Assembly (NCBI GenBank): GCA_015066705.1
Contig: SVNV01000001.1
Coordinates: 62,001 to 126,000 of the forward strand
Source: Ruminococcus sp.
Lineage (GTDB): Bacteria > Bacillota > Clostridia > Oscillospirales > Ruminococcaceae
DNA length: 64,000 nucleotides
Reading direction: 5' to 3'
A program made the position numbers and the translations under genes. This document shows, in pieces, positions 35,470 to 44,410 of this stretch. The notes below the pieces were generated by a model. It did not search any database and was not told where the DNA came from. It was given only the letters and a program-made list of their open reading frames with translations. Each line of letters opens with the position of its first letter. The stretch's first letter is position 1.

Positions 35470-36465
35470 TTATTCTTCGATACTTTCGATTTTTGATTCT
35501 CTTGACATAAGAGCACGCAAGCCGTCCACAGGCTTCTGATTATTGAAAAGAACGTCATAAAGCTGTTCTGTAATAGGCATTTCAACGCCGATTTTACGTG
35601 CAAGCTCATAGGTAGTCTTTGTACAGTAATAGCCCTCAACAGTACCCACACGTCTTACTGCCTCTTCAGCATCGACGCCCTGACCGATAAGTATTCCGGC
35701 ACGTCTGTTACGGCTATGCATACTTGTACAGGTAACAATAAGGTCGCCTACGCCTGTAAGTCCCGAAAAAGTTTCAGCCTTTGCGCCAAGTGCAACACCG
35801 AATCTTGTAATTTCCGCAAGACCTCTTGTAATAAGCGCAGCCTTTGTATTATCACCAAGTCCCATTCCGTCAACAACACCACAGGCAAGAGCAATTACGT
35901 TTTTAACGCTTCCGCCGACCTCACTACCGATTACATCGTCATTTGTATAGATTCTGAAGGTTTTTCCGGAGAAAACACGCTGAACATAGAGTGCAGCTTC
36001 CTTATCCTTACAAGAAGCAACAATAGTAGTAGGAATACCTCTTGCAACCTCCTCTGCGTGAGAAGGGCCTGTAAGCACTACGATTTTATTATCAGGGAAG
36101 CATTCCTCAACAACCTCACTCATTCTTTTAAGTGAGCCTTCCTCAAGTCCCTTTGAAGTATTTACAACAACAGTTTCCTTTTTGATAAAAGGCTTTGCCT
36201 CAAGGCAGACGTCCCTTACAAACTTAGATGGAATACCAATAAGAACAGCATCAGCATTTTCAACACAGGATATATCTGTTGAAAACTCAATTCCCTTTGG
36301 AATAAAAACGCCCGGAAGCTTTGCTTTCAGTTCGCCTGTTCTTCTGATAGCGTCAATTTCGTCCTGAAACTTACTCCACACAGTAACCTTATGTCCGTTA
36401 GTATTACACAAAACCGCAAGAGAAAGCCCGAATCCGCCCGAACCCAGAATTGTAATATCAGCCAT
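35470..36465 (-). CDS. gpsA: Glycerol-3-phosphate dehydrogenase [NAD(P)+] GpsA
   Basis: A 331-residue enzyme that reduces DHAP to sn-glycerol-3-phosphate for phospholipid synthesis. The dinucleotide motif GSGGFGLSLA lies at residues 8-17; the substrate Lys in GSVKNVIALACG and the GLGDNTKAALITRG loop are present. AGGAGG lies 8 bases before the ATG. It follows plsY, so the two first steps of phosphatidate synthesis are paired. Confidence 0.96.
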   Translation of the reverse strand: MADITILGSGGFGLSLAVLCNTNGHKVTVWSKFQDEIDAIRRTGELKAKLPGVFIPKGIEFSTDISCVENADAVLIGIPSKFVRDVCLEAKPFIKKETVVVNTSKGLEEGSLKRMSEVVEECFPDNKIVVLTGPSHAEEVARGIPTTIVASCKDKEAALYVQRVFSGKTFRIYTNDDVIGSEVGGSVKNVIALACGVVDGMGLGDNTKAALITRGLAEITRFGVALGAKAETFSGLTGVGDLIVTCTSMHSRNRRAGILIGQGVDAEEAVRRVGTVEGYYCTKTTYELARKIGVEMPITEQLYDVLFNNQKPVDGLRALMSRESKIESIEE

Positions 36466-36493
36466 AGCTATACCTCCTAAACGTATGCCTATG

Positions 36494-37156
36494 TTATTTC
36501 TTCTTGAAACTAAGTTTATTTTCAGTACCGTTATCTATACGTTCCATATTAGGCTTATGCTTCCACACGATGATAGTTGCCATAATATGAACAACAGCAG
36601 CATTTATTGCAAAGGTATCAATCCCACGCAAGAACTGCCAGAGAAGTGTAAACACCGCAAAGGACAATGATGCAAAAATAGAAGCCACTGAAACATACTT
36701 TGTGACATACACTACCACAACAAAAACAAGTATTGCACAGATAAACGAAAGGGGGTCAATCGCAAGCAGTGAAGTAGCCGCAACAAGAACACCCTTTCCT
36801 CCCTTGAAGCCATAATAAAGTGGAAAAATATGTCCCATCATAGCACAGAATGCAGCAAAATACATTACAAAATTCCCGTCACCGAAAATCTCAACGCCCA
36901 TAATGTTCACAACCACAATTCTTGCAAAGGTAACTGCGATAATGCCCTTAAAAAGGTCACAAAGAAGCACTGTCAAGGCAAGTCCCTTGCCATAGGTTCT
37001 GAGCACATTTGTAAGTCCTGCGTTGTTACTCCCATACTTTCTGATGTCCTGTCCCTTGACAATTCTGCATATAACAAGTGCAGAATTAAGGCTTCCCAGC
37101 AGGTAAGCAAATGAACCAGCAATTATCAGTCCGAGAATTGAAAATAAAATATCCAT
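36494..37156 (-). CDS. plsY: Glycerol-3-phosphate acyltransferase PlsY
   Basis: A 220-residue membrane enzyme that acylates glycerol-3-phosphate from acyl phosphate. Motif 1 GSLNSA with YGSNNAGLTNVLRTYG, motif 2 GFKGGKGV and motif 3 around HKPNMERI are recognisable among five to six hydrophobic segments. ATG at 37156 has AAAGGA upstream, preferred to 37183. It lies between der and gpsA, a common Firmicute arrangement. Confidence 0.94.
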   Translation of the reverse strand: MDILFSILGLIIAGSFAYLLGSLNSALVICRIVKGQDIRKYGSNNAGLTNVLRTYGKGLALTVLLCDLFKGIIAVTFARIVVVNIMGVEIFGDGNFVMYFAAFCAMMGHIFPLYYGFKGGKGVLVAATSLLAIDPLSFICAILVFVVVVYVTKYVSVASIFASLSFAVFTLLWQFLRGIDTFAINAAVVHIMATIIVWKHKPNMERIDNGTENKLSFKKK

Positions 37157-37192
37157 AAAAACATTTCCTTTCGTGGTATACACCCTGAAAAA

Positions 37193-38524
37193 CTATTTTG
37201 TATCTTCGGTATCTCTTTCTCTTATCACAAATCTGACCGGTGTTCCATCAAGCCCGAAGGTTTCACGAATCTGGTTTTCGATATATCTCTGATAAGAGAA
37301 GTGGAAAAGCTCTGCTCTGTTTACAAACATAACGAATGTCGGTGGTTTTGTAGAAGGCTGAGTCATATAGTAAATTTTAAGTCTTCTTCCCTTATCCGAC
37401 GGTGGCTGAACTCTTGATGTCGCATACGCAAGCACATCATTGAGGCGTCCTGTCGGTATTCTGATTGCATTCTGATTAGCAACGAATTTAATCATTTCAA
37501 AAAGCTTATCAATTCTCTGTCCTGTAACTGCCGAAATAAACACAAAAGGTGCATATGACATAAACGAGAAATCCTCTTTGAGCTTCAGCTCAAACTCGTG
37601 CATAGTATTTGTATTTTTTTCAACAGCATCCCATTTATTTACAGCGATAATACAAGCCTTACCCTTTTCGTGAGCATAGCCTGCAACCTTACTGTCCTGC
37701 TCAGTAAAGCCAACAGTTGCGTCAATTACAATTACTGCAACGTCAGCTCTGTCAACAGCCATATACGACCTTAAAACGCTGTATCTTTCAATATTTTCAA
37801 GTACCTTTGATTTCCTTCTGATACCTGCTGTATCAATAAGAACAAACTTACCCTTATCGTTTTCAAAAATTGTATCGGTAGCGTCACGGGTTGTTCCCGC
37901 AATATCAGAAACAATAACTCTTTCCTCGCCACAGATTTTATTTATAATAGAAGACTTACCGACATTCGGCTTTCCGATGAGAGCAACCTTTATAAAGTCA
38001 TCTCCGTATTCTTCCTCTTCAAAGTTCTGGATATATTCAAAAACAGCATCGAGGAGGTCGCCTGTTCCGTGTCCGTGTACTGATGAAACAGCAATCGGCT
38101 CACCAAGACCGAGGTTGTAGAATTCATAGAATTCCATAGGAGGTTCGCCCACTGTATCGCATTTATTTACACAAAGAACAACAGGTTTTCCCGACTTTAA
38201 AAGCATAGCAGCAACCTCATAGTCATTTGCAGTAACGCCACATTTCAGGTCTGTTACAAGCACAGTAACATCAGCCTTTTCGATAGCAAGCTCAGCCTGT
38301 CTTCTCATCTGTGAAAGAATTACATCATCGCTGTCAGGCTCAATTCCACCTGTATCAACAAGCATAAATTCCTTATTCCGCCATTCACTTTTAGCATAAA
38401 TTCTGTCTCTTGTGACACCTGGGGTATCCTCAACAATAGACAGCTTTTGTCCTACAATCTTATTAAAAAGAGTAGATTTTCCTACATTAGGTCGGCCTAC
38501 TATTGCAACAAGCGGCAACGCCAT
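37193..38524 (-). CDS. der: Ribosome biogenesis GTPase Der (EngA)
   Basis: A 443-residue protein with two tandem GTPase domains needed for 50S maturation. P-loops are GRPNVGKSTLFNK (residues 8-20) and GKPNVGKSSIINK (near 184). Switch motifs DTPGVTRD and DIAGTTRDA, NKCD and NKWD specificity motifs, and the C-terminal KH-like domain are all seen. It lies 17 bases after the DUF512 gene. Confidence 0.97.
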   Translation of the reverse strand: MALPLVAIVGRPNVGKSTLFNKIVGQKLSIVEDTPGVTRDRIYAKSEWRNKEFMLVDTGGIEPDSDDVILSQMRRQAELAIEKADVTVLVTDLKCGVTANDYEVAAMLLKSGKPVVLCVNKCDTVGEPPMEFYEFYNLGLGEPIAVSSVHGHGTGDLLDAVFEYIQNFEEEEYGDDFIKVALIGKPNVGKSSIINKICGEERVIVSDIAGTTRDATDTIFENDKGKFVLIDTAGIRRKSKVLENIERYSVLRSYMAVDRADVAVIVIDATVGFTEQDSKVAGYAHEKGKACIIAVNKWDAVEKNTNTMHEFELKLKEDFSFMSYAPFVFISAVTGQRIDKLFEMIKFVANQNAIRIPTGRLNDVLAYATSRVQPPSDKGRRLKIYYMTQPSTKPPTFVMFVNRAELFHFSYQRYIENQIRETFGLDGTPVRFVIRERDTEDTK

Positions 38525-38541
38525 AATATCACCTTACCTTT

Positions 38542-39840
38542 CTATCCAAGAAGCCATGCGTCAACAAGGTCATAGCCGTCATTAGTAGTAGCCACAACCT
38601 CTACGCCAAGTTCTCTTTCAACATCATTTACATTCAGGTCATCAAGAAAAACAGGTTCATCAGCCTTAAGCATCACCTTAGGAATAAACAGTTTTTTTCC
38701 AAGATTTTTACCTTTAAGCTGGTTTATCATATCACCTGCCGTCACAAGACCTGCAACAGTTATAGTTTCACCAAAGAAGTGGTTAATTATCTCATACACG
38801 TTAATTTTAACCTGAGGGAATTTTTCGCAGGCCTTAGAAGCAAGCTCTTTCATCAGAGGAAATGCAAGTTTCCCAGTAGCAACAGAAATTTCTCTCTCGC
38901 ACACTTCCCCGTCAAAATCAGAAAGTGCATCTGTAAATTCATCAATCAGGCTTCTCATAAGTCCCACGCCGTTTTCATACTGAGGGTAGTCCTCATAATA
39001 TTCAGCCAGAGGAAGCTCCCTCTTGGCATTTATATAAAATTCGTCAGACGCAAAAACCATTCTTGTGCCGTATTTTTCAAGGCATTCCTGCTGTTTTTTC
39101 TCTATAATTTCAAGTGCCTCAGCAGATTTTTCAGGAGTAAAAGCTTCAAGAGGATAAAGTCCCTCTCTGAATTTTGTAAGTCCCACAGGCACAACAGCCA
39201 CTGACGAAACATTCGGCATAAGTGCCTCCAAGTCGTCAAGTGTTCTCTGAAGTTCTTTGCCGTCATTAAGTCCCGGACAAAGCACAATCTGGCAATTAAG
39301 CATAAGTCCGCTGTCAGCAATCTGTTTAAGGTATTTGAGTTTTTCCCCTGCAAAGCGGTTATTCATCATTTTACATCTGAGCTCAGGGTTTGTAGTATGC
39401 ACCGAAACGTTGATATTCAGTCGCATATTTACAATTCTCTCAACATCCTTATCCGTAAGGTTTGTCAAGGTAACATAGTTACCCTGCAAAAAGGAAAGCC
39501 TTGCGTCGTCGTCCTTGAAATAAAGGGTTTCACGCATACCCGGAGGCATCTGGTCGATAAAACAGAACACGCATTTATTCTTACAGGATTGTTTTTTATC
39601 CATAAGAAAGCTTTCAAATTCAAGCCCCAAATCGTCGTACTCAGATTTGAAAACCTTTTTACAGAATCTCTTGCCGTCCTTTTCCCATTCAAGCGAGATT
39701 TTATCATATGCCGTATAGAACATATAGTCCAGCACGTCGTTTATCTCATTTCCGTCAACGGAAACAAGCATATCGCCCTTTGAAATCCCTGCCTTAAAAG
39801 CAGGCGAATTTTTAATAACTCCTGTAATTTCTACCGACAC
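38542..39840 (-). CDS. DUF512 family protein: PDZ plus radical SAM-like domain
   Basis: A 432-residue protein. An N-terminal PDZ-like module (EITGVIKNSPAFKAGISKGD) is followed by a radical-SAM-like region with a C-x3-C-x2-C cluster motif CKNKCVFC at about residues 86-93, then a DUF512 C-terminus (LVTAGDMINQLKGK). The start is moved to GTG at 39840 because GGGAGG sits 7 bases upstream; ATG at 39873 has no site. The family is conserved beside der in Clostridia, but its reaction is unknown. Confidence 0.88.
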   Translation of the reverse strand: MSVEITGVIKNSPAFKAGISKGDMLVSVDGNEINDVLDYMFYTAYDKISLEWEKDGKRFCKKVFKSEYDDLGLEFESFLMDKKQSCKNKCVFCFIDQMPPGMRETLYFKDDDARLSFLQGNYVTLTNLTDKDVERIVNMRLNINVSVHTTNPELRCKMMNNRFAGEKLKYLKQIADSGLMLNCQIVLCPGLNDGKELQRTLDDLEALMPNVSSVAVVPVGLTKFREGLYPLEAFTPEKSAEALEIIEKKQQECLEKYGTRMVFASDEFYINAKRELPLAEYYEDYPQYENGVGLMRSLIDEFTDALSDFDGEVCEREISVATGKLAFPLMKELASKACEKFPQVKINVYEIINHFFGETITVAGLVTAGDMINQLKGKNLGKKLFIPKVMLKADEPVFLDDLNVNDVERELGVEVVATTNDGYDLVDAWLLG

Positions 39841-39879
39841 GTCAAAACCTCCCCTCTTTAATCTGTCAATCACGAAAAA

Positions 39880-39913
39880 AAGCGAAAGGAAGGATTTCTC
39901 CTCCGTTTCGCTT
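39880..39913 (-). terminator. Strong terminator after rpmF
   Basis: Minus strand: AAGCGAAAcGGAGGA pairs with TCCTTCCTTTCGCTT, followed by a run of T. It separates rpmF from the DUF512-der-plsY-gpsA genes. No clear promoter is seen for those genes, so partial read-through is likely. Confidence 0.85.
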
Positions 39914-39947
39914 CTTGCGTTTTCAGGAAACAGAAACCAACAAGCTA

Positions 39948-40130
39948 TTAGTCAGCCTTGCTGATAACTTCAACACCCTTATAGTATCCGCAATTCTTGC
40001 ATACCTTGTGCGGAGAAGTAAGCTCGCCGCAGTTTGAGCACTTGCAGAGTGCTGGTGGGTCTAATTTCCAAACAGCAGAACGTCTCTTATCACGTCTTGC
40101 TTTTGATACCTTTCTCTTTGGTACTGCCAT
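39948..40130 (-). CDS. rpmF: 50S ribosomal protein L32
   Basis: A 60-residue ribosomal protein with the basic N-terminus MAVPKRKVSKARRDKRRS and a zinc ribbon formed by CSNC and CKNC. This is the zinc-binding (C+) form. AGGAGG lies just upstream. It follows yceD, as in many bacteria. Confidence 0.98.
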   Translation of the reverse strand: MAVPKRKVSKARRDKRRSAVWKLDPPALCKCSNCGELTSPHKVCKNCGYYKGVEVISKAD

Positions 40131-40179
40131 GTTGGCACCTCCTCGCAGTTAATAACTTTCTTTATGATGACACCGTCAG

Positions 40180-40626
40180 TTAAGCATTATGCTCACAATC
40201 AGACTCATTCAAATCTGCACCGCATACACAACACAGTCCCTTACAATCCTCTTTACAAAGTATCTTTGTAGGCAGTGTAAGAAGAATATCACTGACAGCA
40301 AGTTCATTCATGTCAAGGGTATTATTGCCACAAACAACGTATTCATCGTTATCTGTATTACAGCTTCTGACAAGAGTGTGTTTAAAGCTATAAGCATATT
40401 CCTGAATAAATTCTTTAAGACATCTATCGCAGGTATTATCAAGCTTAAACCTTGTCTCATAGGACAGAGTTACTATTCCCGCCCTGTTTGAAACCGTGCC
40501 CTTTACCTCAACAGGTGTAGCAAAATGATAGTTTGAAATCCCCTCAAGTTCCTCAAGAGTCACCTCGCAGGCTATCTCCCTGCTTTCTCCTGTAAGCTCA
40601 AAAAGCTCTTTCATTTGCACTATCAT
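40180..40626 (-). CDS. yceD: YceD family protein (DUF177)
   Basis: A 148-residue protein linked to 23S rRNA and 50S assembly. The C-terminal part has CDRCLKEF and a cysteine cluster CKGLCCVCGADLNESDC typical of the family. ATG at 40626 has GAGG 7 bases upstream. It shares a consensus promoter with rpmF, the standard yceD-rpmF arrangement. Confidence 0.9.
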   Translation of the reverse strand: MIVQMKELFELTGESREIACEVTLEELEGISNYHFATPVEVKGTVSNRAGIVTLSYETRFKLDNTCDRCLKEFIQEYAYSFKHTLVRSCNTDNDEYVVCGNNTLDMNELAVSDILLTLPTKILCKEDCKGLCCVCGADLNESDCEHNA

Positions 40627-40653
40627 AGTCGCACCTCAAACATCACAAATTCC

Positions 40654-40682
40654 ATTATAACTGTTTCAACCCGTGTTGTCAA
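40654..40682 (-). promoter_or_regulatory. Consensus sigma-A promoter of yceD-rpmF
   Basis: Minus strand: -35 TTGACA (40677-40682), 17-base spacer, -10 TATAAT (40654-40659): a perfect match to the consensus, fitting a ribosomal protein operon. Confidence 0.9.
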
Positions 40683-40723
40683 GAGTTTTTGAGGAATTTG
40701 CAAATTAAAATTTCTTTAAAAAA

Positions 40724-41125
40724 TTACTTGAATGCCTTTACATTTGCAGGAAGTTCATCGTCGTCTGCTGATACTGTAAACATAATCTTTACGTTCTTAG
40801 CAATCATAGCAAGCTTTTCGAGCATTTTGCAGAGTTCGTTATAATCTCTGCCGCCGATTTTAAGGATACCGTCAACATAGATTTCCTGGATATCGTAGTT
40901 ACCTGCGAGCATACCAGCAACAAAGCCGTAGAATGCGTCGTAGCTTGTGATTCCGTATTCTTCAGCATCAACAAGTCTTACCTTGTGAGGAATATCATAT
41001 GTGAGCTTCATTCCTCTTTCGATACAAACGATATTTCCTGTTGCATTAGCAGCAGATTCCTTAATCATATCAATGAGAACCTTAGTTTTGCCTGTTCCTT
41101 TTTTTCCTGTAATAAGATTAATCAT
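40724..41125 (-). CDS. Small P-loop ATP-binding protein of unknown function
   Basis: A 133-residue protein beginning INLITGKKGTGKTKVLIDM, a Walker A motif in the first 20 residues. A possible Walker B is IYVDGIL, and the end is acidic (SADDDELPANVKAF). It is short for an AAA or ABC protein and resembles the small ATP-binding proteins seen in Ruminococcaceae. ATG at 41125 has GGAG 8 bases upstream; GTG at 41134 would overlap that site. It lies after pgi with a hairpin (41149-41167) between. Function not recognised. Confidence 0.75.
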   Translation of the reverse strand: MINLITGKKGTGKTKVLIDMIKESAANATGNIVCIERGMKLTYDIPHKVRLVDAEEYGITSYDAFYGFVAGMLAGNYDIQEIYVDGILKIGGRDYNELCKMLEKLAMIAKNVKIMFTVSADDDELPANVKAFK

Positions 41126-41148
41126 ATTTAACACTCCATTCTATTTTT

Positions 41149-41167
41149 AAAGTGCAAAAAGCACTTT
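41149..41167. other. Short perfect hairpin between pgi and the P-loop gene
   Basis: AAAGTGC, loop AAAAA, GCACTTT: a 7-bp stem. On the minus strand it is followed by AAAAATAG, so it is not a normal terminator for pgi. It may protect or process the transcript. Confidence 0.5.
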
Positions 41168-41181
41168 GGATTCCTTTTTAA

Positions 41182-42513
41182 TTAACCGAGCTTAGCTTCG
41201 AGTTCAGCCTTCTGTGCCTCATATCCAGGCTTTCCGAGAAGAGCGAACATATTCTTCTTATAGCTTTCAACGCCAGGCTGGTTAAATGGGTTAACTCCGA
41301 GGATATAGCCTGAAATTGCACAAGCCTTTTCAAAGAAGTAAACCATCTCTCCGAAGTTTTCCTCATCAAGAGCATCAACTTCAAGCACGAGGTTTGGAAC
41401 TCCGCCCTCTGTATGTGCAAGAATTGTTCCCTCATAAGCCTTTCTGTTTACAACAGACATATTCTGGTTTGTGAGGAAGTTAAGTCCGTCGAGGTTAGCT
41501 TCGTCATTTTCAAGGAAGTAATCCTGCTTAGGATTCTTAACGTCAACAACAGTTTCAAACATAACTCTTGCACCGTCCTGAACAAACTGTCCAAGTGAGT
41601 GAAGGTCTGTTGAGAATGTAGCTGATGAAGGGAAAATACCCTTATTATCCTTACCTTCTGATTCGCCGTAAAGCTGTTTCCACCATTCAGCCATCATTGT
41701 GAATGAAGGGTCATAGCTTATGAGCATTTCAACTGACTTACCCTTTCTGTAAAGGATATTTCTGATTGCAGCATATGTGTAGCAATCATTTCCGTCGTCG
41801 TTCATATAAGCTTCTCTTGCCTTAGCAGCACCAGCCATAATCTTATCAATATCACAGCCTGCTACTGCAATAGGGAGAAGTCCTACTGCTGTAAGAACAG
41901 AAAATCTTCCGCCAACGTCATCAGCAATAACGAATGTTTCATAGCCTTCCTTATCTGAAAGCTCCTTGAGTGTTCCTCTTGCCTTATCTGTTGTAGCAAA
42001 AATTCTTGTCTTAGCCTCTTCCTTACCGTACTTGTCTTCAAGAAGCTTCTTAAAAATTCTGAAAGCAAGTGCAGGCTCGGTAGTTGTACCCGACTTTGAA
42101 ATTACGTTAACGCAGATATCCTTACCTTCACAGATTGAAAGCACTTCGTTAAGATATGTCGGGCTGATATTGTTACCAACATAGTAAATGTCAGGTGTAT
42201 CTTTTTTAAGGTTGTTGTAGAATGGCGACTTGAGAAGCTCGATAGCAGCTCTTGCGCCAAGATATGAACCGCCTATACCTATAACAATAAGTACGTCAGC
42301 CTTTTCCTTGATTCTTTCGGCAGCAGCCTTGATTCTTGCAAATTCTTCCTTATCATAATCAACAGGAAGGTCAACCCAGCCGAGAAAATCATTTCCGAGA
42401 CCTGTCTTGGTAGAAAGAAGGTTATGAGCAGCAGTAACCTGAGTCTTAATGCCTTCCATTTCGTGTTCGGAAACAAATCCTTCGAGGTATTTTGTGTTAA
42501 GTTTGATTGACAA
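41182..42513 (-). CDS. pgi: Glucose-6-phosphate isomerase
   Basis: A 443-residue glycolytic enzyme of the bacterial short PGI family. [50 protein letters not shown] and the C-terminal [22 protein letters not shown] are clear. Length matches Firmicute PGI. It has its own promoter at 42565-42593 and strongly biased codons, as expected for high expression. Confidence 0.97.
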   Translation of the reverse strand: MSIKLNTKYLEGFVSEHEMEGIKTQVTAAHNLLSTKTGLGNDFLGWVDLPVDYDKEEFARIKAAAERIKEKADVLIVIGIGGSYLGARAAIELLKSPFYNNLKKDTPDIYYVGNNISPTYLNEVLSICEGKDICVNVISKSGTTTEPALAFRIFKKLLEDKYGKEEAKTRIFATTDKARGTLKELSDKEGYETFVIADDVGGRFSVLTAVGLLPIAVAGCDIDKIMAGAAKAREAYMNDDGNDCYTYAAIRNILYRKGKSVEMLISYDPSFTMMAEWWKQLYGESEGKDNKGIFPSSATFSTDLHSLGQFVQDGARVMFETVVDVKNPKQDYFLENDEANLDGLNFLTNQNMSVVNRKAYEGTILAHTEGGVPNLVLEVDALDEENFGEMVYFFEKACAISGYILGVNPFNQPGVESYKKNMFALLGKPGYEAQKAELEAKLG

Positions 42514-42564
42514 TGTATTTCAGTTCCTTTCCGCATGACCCACAGGTCACATATATCTAAATAT

Positions 42565-42593
42565 ATTTTACTATAAAACAGTAATTATTGCAA
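42565..42593 (-). promoter_or_regulatory. Promoter of pgi
   Basis: Minus strand: -35 TTGCAA (42588-42593), 17-base spacer, -10 TAAAAT (42565-42570). Confidence 0.75.
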
Positions 42594-42640
42594 GACGTTT
42601 TGAGTTTATCATTAACTTTTGTATATCTTGCACAGAAAAA

Positions 42641-43828
42641 TTATCCCAGATTCAGCAAATTTAACCATAATCTTTTAAGCGCAAGACCCACCGTCATAGG
42701 GGGTACATTTTCCTTGACAACCAGCTTGGTTTCAAATACAACGCCCTCTCCGTCAACAAGTCTGACTTCGCCGATTTCTGTATTCTTTTCAACGGGGGCT
42801 TTGACAAATTCTTTTCTTTCAAAAACTGCTGTTATATTTGATGAAACGCCTCTTTTTACAAGTACCGGTGTTATTTCAAGCGGCGAAACCTCAGCTTTTT
42901 TCTCAGAGCCATTCACAACCTGAATTTTTTCAAGAGCTTTCTTCGGAATCTCAGGGGTATAGATTTCGTAAGCAGAAAATCCGTAATCAAGTAGATTTTT
43001 AGCGTCGGTAAATCTCAAATCCGCATCTTCACAGCCAGAAGCCACGCAGACAAGGTTCATTCCCTTTCTCCCTGCTGTTGCAACAACGCTGTTTTTGGAA
43101 GTTTCATCATAACAGGATTTCATTCCTGTTATCCCGTCATAGCTTCTCACAAGTCGGTTGGTATTTACAAGTTCGGTTTTTTCGTCTCTCACATAGTCAA
43201 TCCACGTACAGAAATATCTTTCAAGATAATCAAATTCAGTAATTTTTCCTGCCAGTATTGCCATATCCTCTGCTGTTGTAACGCTCTGGTCGTTCATTCC
43301 CGTAGCATCAGCAAAATGAGTGTTTGACATTCCGAGGGAAACAGCGGTTTCGTTTGCAACCTTTAAATATATATCCTCAGTTTTGAACAGTGCTTCGGAA
43401 AGTGCATAGCAAGCATCATTGGCATTACCGATAGTAATACTCTTCAAAAGCTCCTCAACGGTAATTCTTTCTCCCGAATCAAGCCATATCTGAGTTCCGC
43501 CCTGACCGTTTGCTTCAGGTGACGCAACAACCTCGGTTTCAAGCTCAATTTCACCGGAATCAATCTGTCTTGCTGTAAGATAGATTGTCATCAGCTTTGC
43601 CAGGTGTCCCATATGAAAAGGGTTTTTGCCGTTTTTCTGTGCAATTATCTTCCCTGTTGTTGCTTCGTAAAGGCATACATACTCACTTACGCTCTGTGAC
43701 TCAATCGCCTCAACCGACACCGGCTCTGAAATCTCCCCGTCGCCGTCGGCACAGGCATTCACAAAGCTGAATAAAACAGTAAATCCGCACAGCATAAGTG
43801 CAGTAATCTTTTTAATAAAGGTATTCAT
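42641..43828 (-). CDS. DacF-like D-alanyl-D-alanine carboxypeptidase fold, catalytic motifs lost
   Basis: A 395-residue exported protein: signal peptide (about 1-27), peptidase S11 domain, then a C-terminal PBP5-like beta domain and a short amphipathic tail (LALKRLWLNLLNL). The overall match to DacF/DacA is clear (LMTIYLTARQIDSGEI, GGTQIWLDSGERITVEELLK, TGMNDQ). All three active-site motifs are changed: SxxK reads H75-L-A-K78, SxN reads N135-A-N137, and KTG reads K237-S-C239. The frame is intact and full length, so this is probably a maintained non-catalytic protein, perhaps a peptidoglycan-binding or regulatory one, rather than a decaying gene. Confidence 0.88.
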   Translation of the reverse strand: MNTFIKKITALMLCGFTVLFSFVNACADGDGEISEPVSVEAIESQSVSEYVCLYEATTGKIIAQKNGKNPFHMGHLAKLMTIYLTARQIDSGEIELETEVVASPEANGQGGTQIWLDSGERITVEELLKSITIGNANDACYALSEALFKTEDIYLKVANETAVSLGMSNTHFADATGMNDQSVTTAEDMAILAGKITEFDYLERYFCTWIDYVRDEKTELVNTNRLVRSYDGITGMKSCYDETSKNSVVATAGRKGMNLVCVASGCEDADLRFTDAKNLLDYGFSAYEIYTPEIPKKALEKIQVVNGSEKKAEVSPLEITPVLVKRGVSSNITAVFERKEFVKAPVEKNTEIGEVRLVDGEGVVFETKLVVKENVPPMTVGLALKRLWLNLLNLG

Positions 43829-43907
43829 ACATTGTCCTCCGTTCTTTTTTATAAATTGTATGAGAACGTCGGACTTTTAATTACACAGGTATTCATAAAA
43901 ACAAAAA

Positions 43908-43934
43908 AGCAGACTGCTCTTTTAGCAATCTGCT
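43908..43934 (-). terminator. Terminator after the HPr-like gene
   Basis: Minus strand: AGCAGATTGC pairs with GCAGTCTGCT (one G-U) around a 7-base loop, followed by six T. A second imperfect stem lies just upstream, nearer the HPr-like stop. Confidence 0.8.
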
Positions 43935-43992
43935 GTAATTTTCGTAAAACAGGGTTGAATTTTCATCCACCCGTTTTGTGCTTGACCTTCAA

Positions 43993-44226
43993 TTATTCAG
44001 CTACTACGAACTTCTGGATTTCAGCCATGAATTCGTCACAGTCTGTGCTGTGAACAACGAGCTTGATTTTCTTTGAAAGGTCAAGGCTAAAGATACCCAT
44101 AATTGACTTAGCGTCAATTGCATATCTTCCTGATTCAAGGTCAACGTCAAAATCGTACTTTGAAACTGTTGTTACAAATTCCTTAACGTCTACGATTGAA
44201 TCGAGCATAATGAAAGCGTTTGTCAT
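43993..44226 (-). CDS. HPr-like protein without the phosphocarrier histidine (Crh-like)
   Basis: A 77-residue protein of HPr fold. The region that in HPr carries the PTS-phosphorylated histidine (LHARPA) reads LDSIVDVKEF, with no histidine. The regulatory-serine region is conserved: DAKSIMGIFSL matches the HPr NAKSIMGVMSL site phosphorylated by HPr kinase. That pattern, catalytic His lost and regulatory Ser kept, is the one seen in B. subtilis Crh, so a role in signalling rather than sugar transport is likely. AGGAGG lies upstream. A leader of about 140 bases with two tandem stem-loops precedes it. Confidence 0.85.
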   Translation of the reverse strand: MTNAFIMLDSIVDVKEFVTTVSKYDFDVDLESGRYAIDAKSIMGIFSLDLSKKIKLVVHSTDCDEFMAEIQKFVVAE

Positions 44227-44297
44227 AAAAAACTCCTCCTTAACATTATGTCAGGCTTATGCCTGAGTTATGGGTTTATTGGATGGGGGGTTATACT

Positions 44298-44373
44298 TCA
44301 GAATGAATTTGGGGAATCTTCATTCCGAATCCTTAATCAGAATGAAAATGGGGAAGTTTCATTCCGATACTTG
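44298..44373 (-). repeat. Two tandem stem-loop units in the leader of the HPr-like gene
   Basis: Two units of about 38 bases (44298-44336 and 44337-44373) are near-copies. On the minus strand each has GGAATGAA, a loop with TTCCCCA, and TTCATTC, giving 7-8 bp stems. They begin just after the transcription start expected from the promoter at 44375-44403, so they would be in the RNA leader. A third small hairpin (CAGGC/GCCTG) at about 44249-44262 precedes the ribosome binding site. Confidence 0.8.
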
Positions 44374-44374
44374 C

Positions 44375-44403
44375 AGTATAGCAACATTTTTTTGGGTTGT
44401 CAA
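44375..44403 (-). promoter_or_regulatory. Promoter of the HPr-like gene
   Basis: Minus strand: -35 TTGACA (44398-44403), 17-base spacer, -10 TATACT (44375-44380). Its -35 box is 7 bases from that of the divergent mtaB promoter, so the two may compete. Confidence 0.8.
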
Positions 44404-44410
44404 CAAAAAT

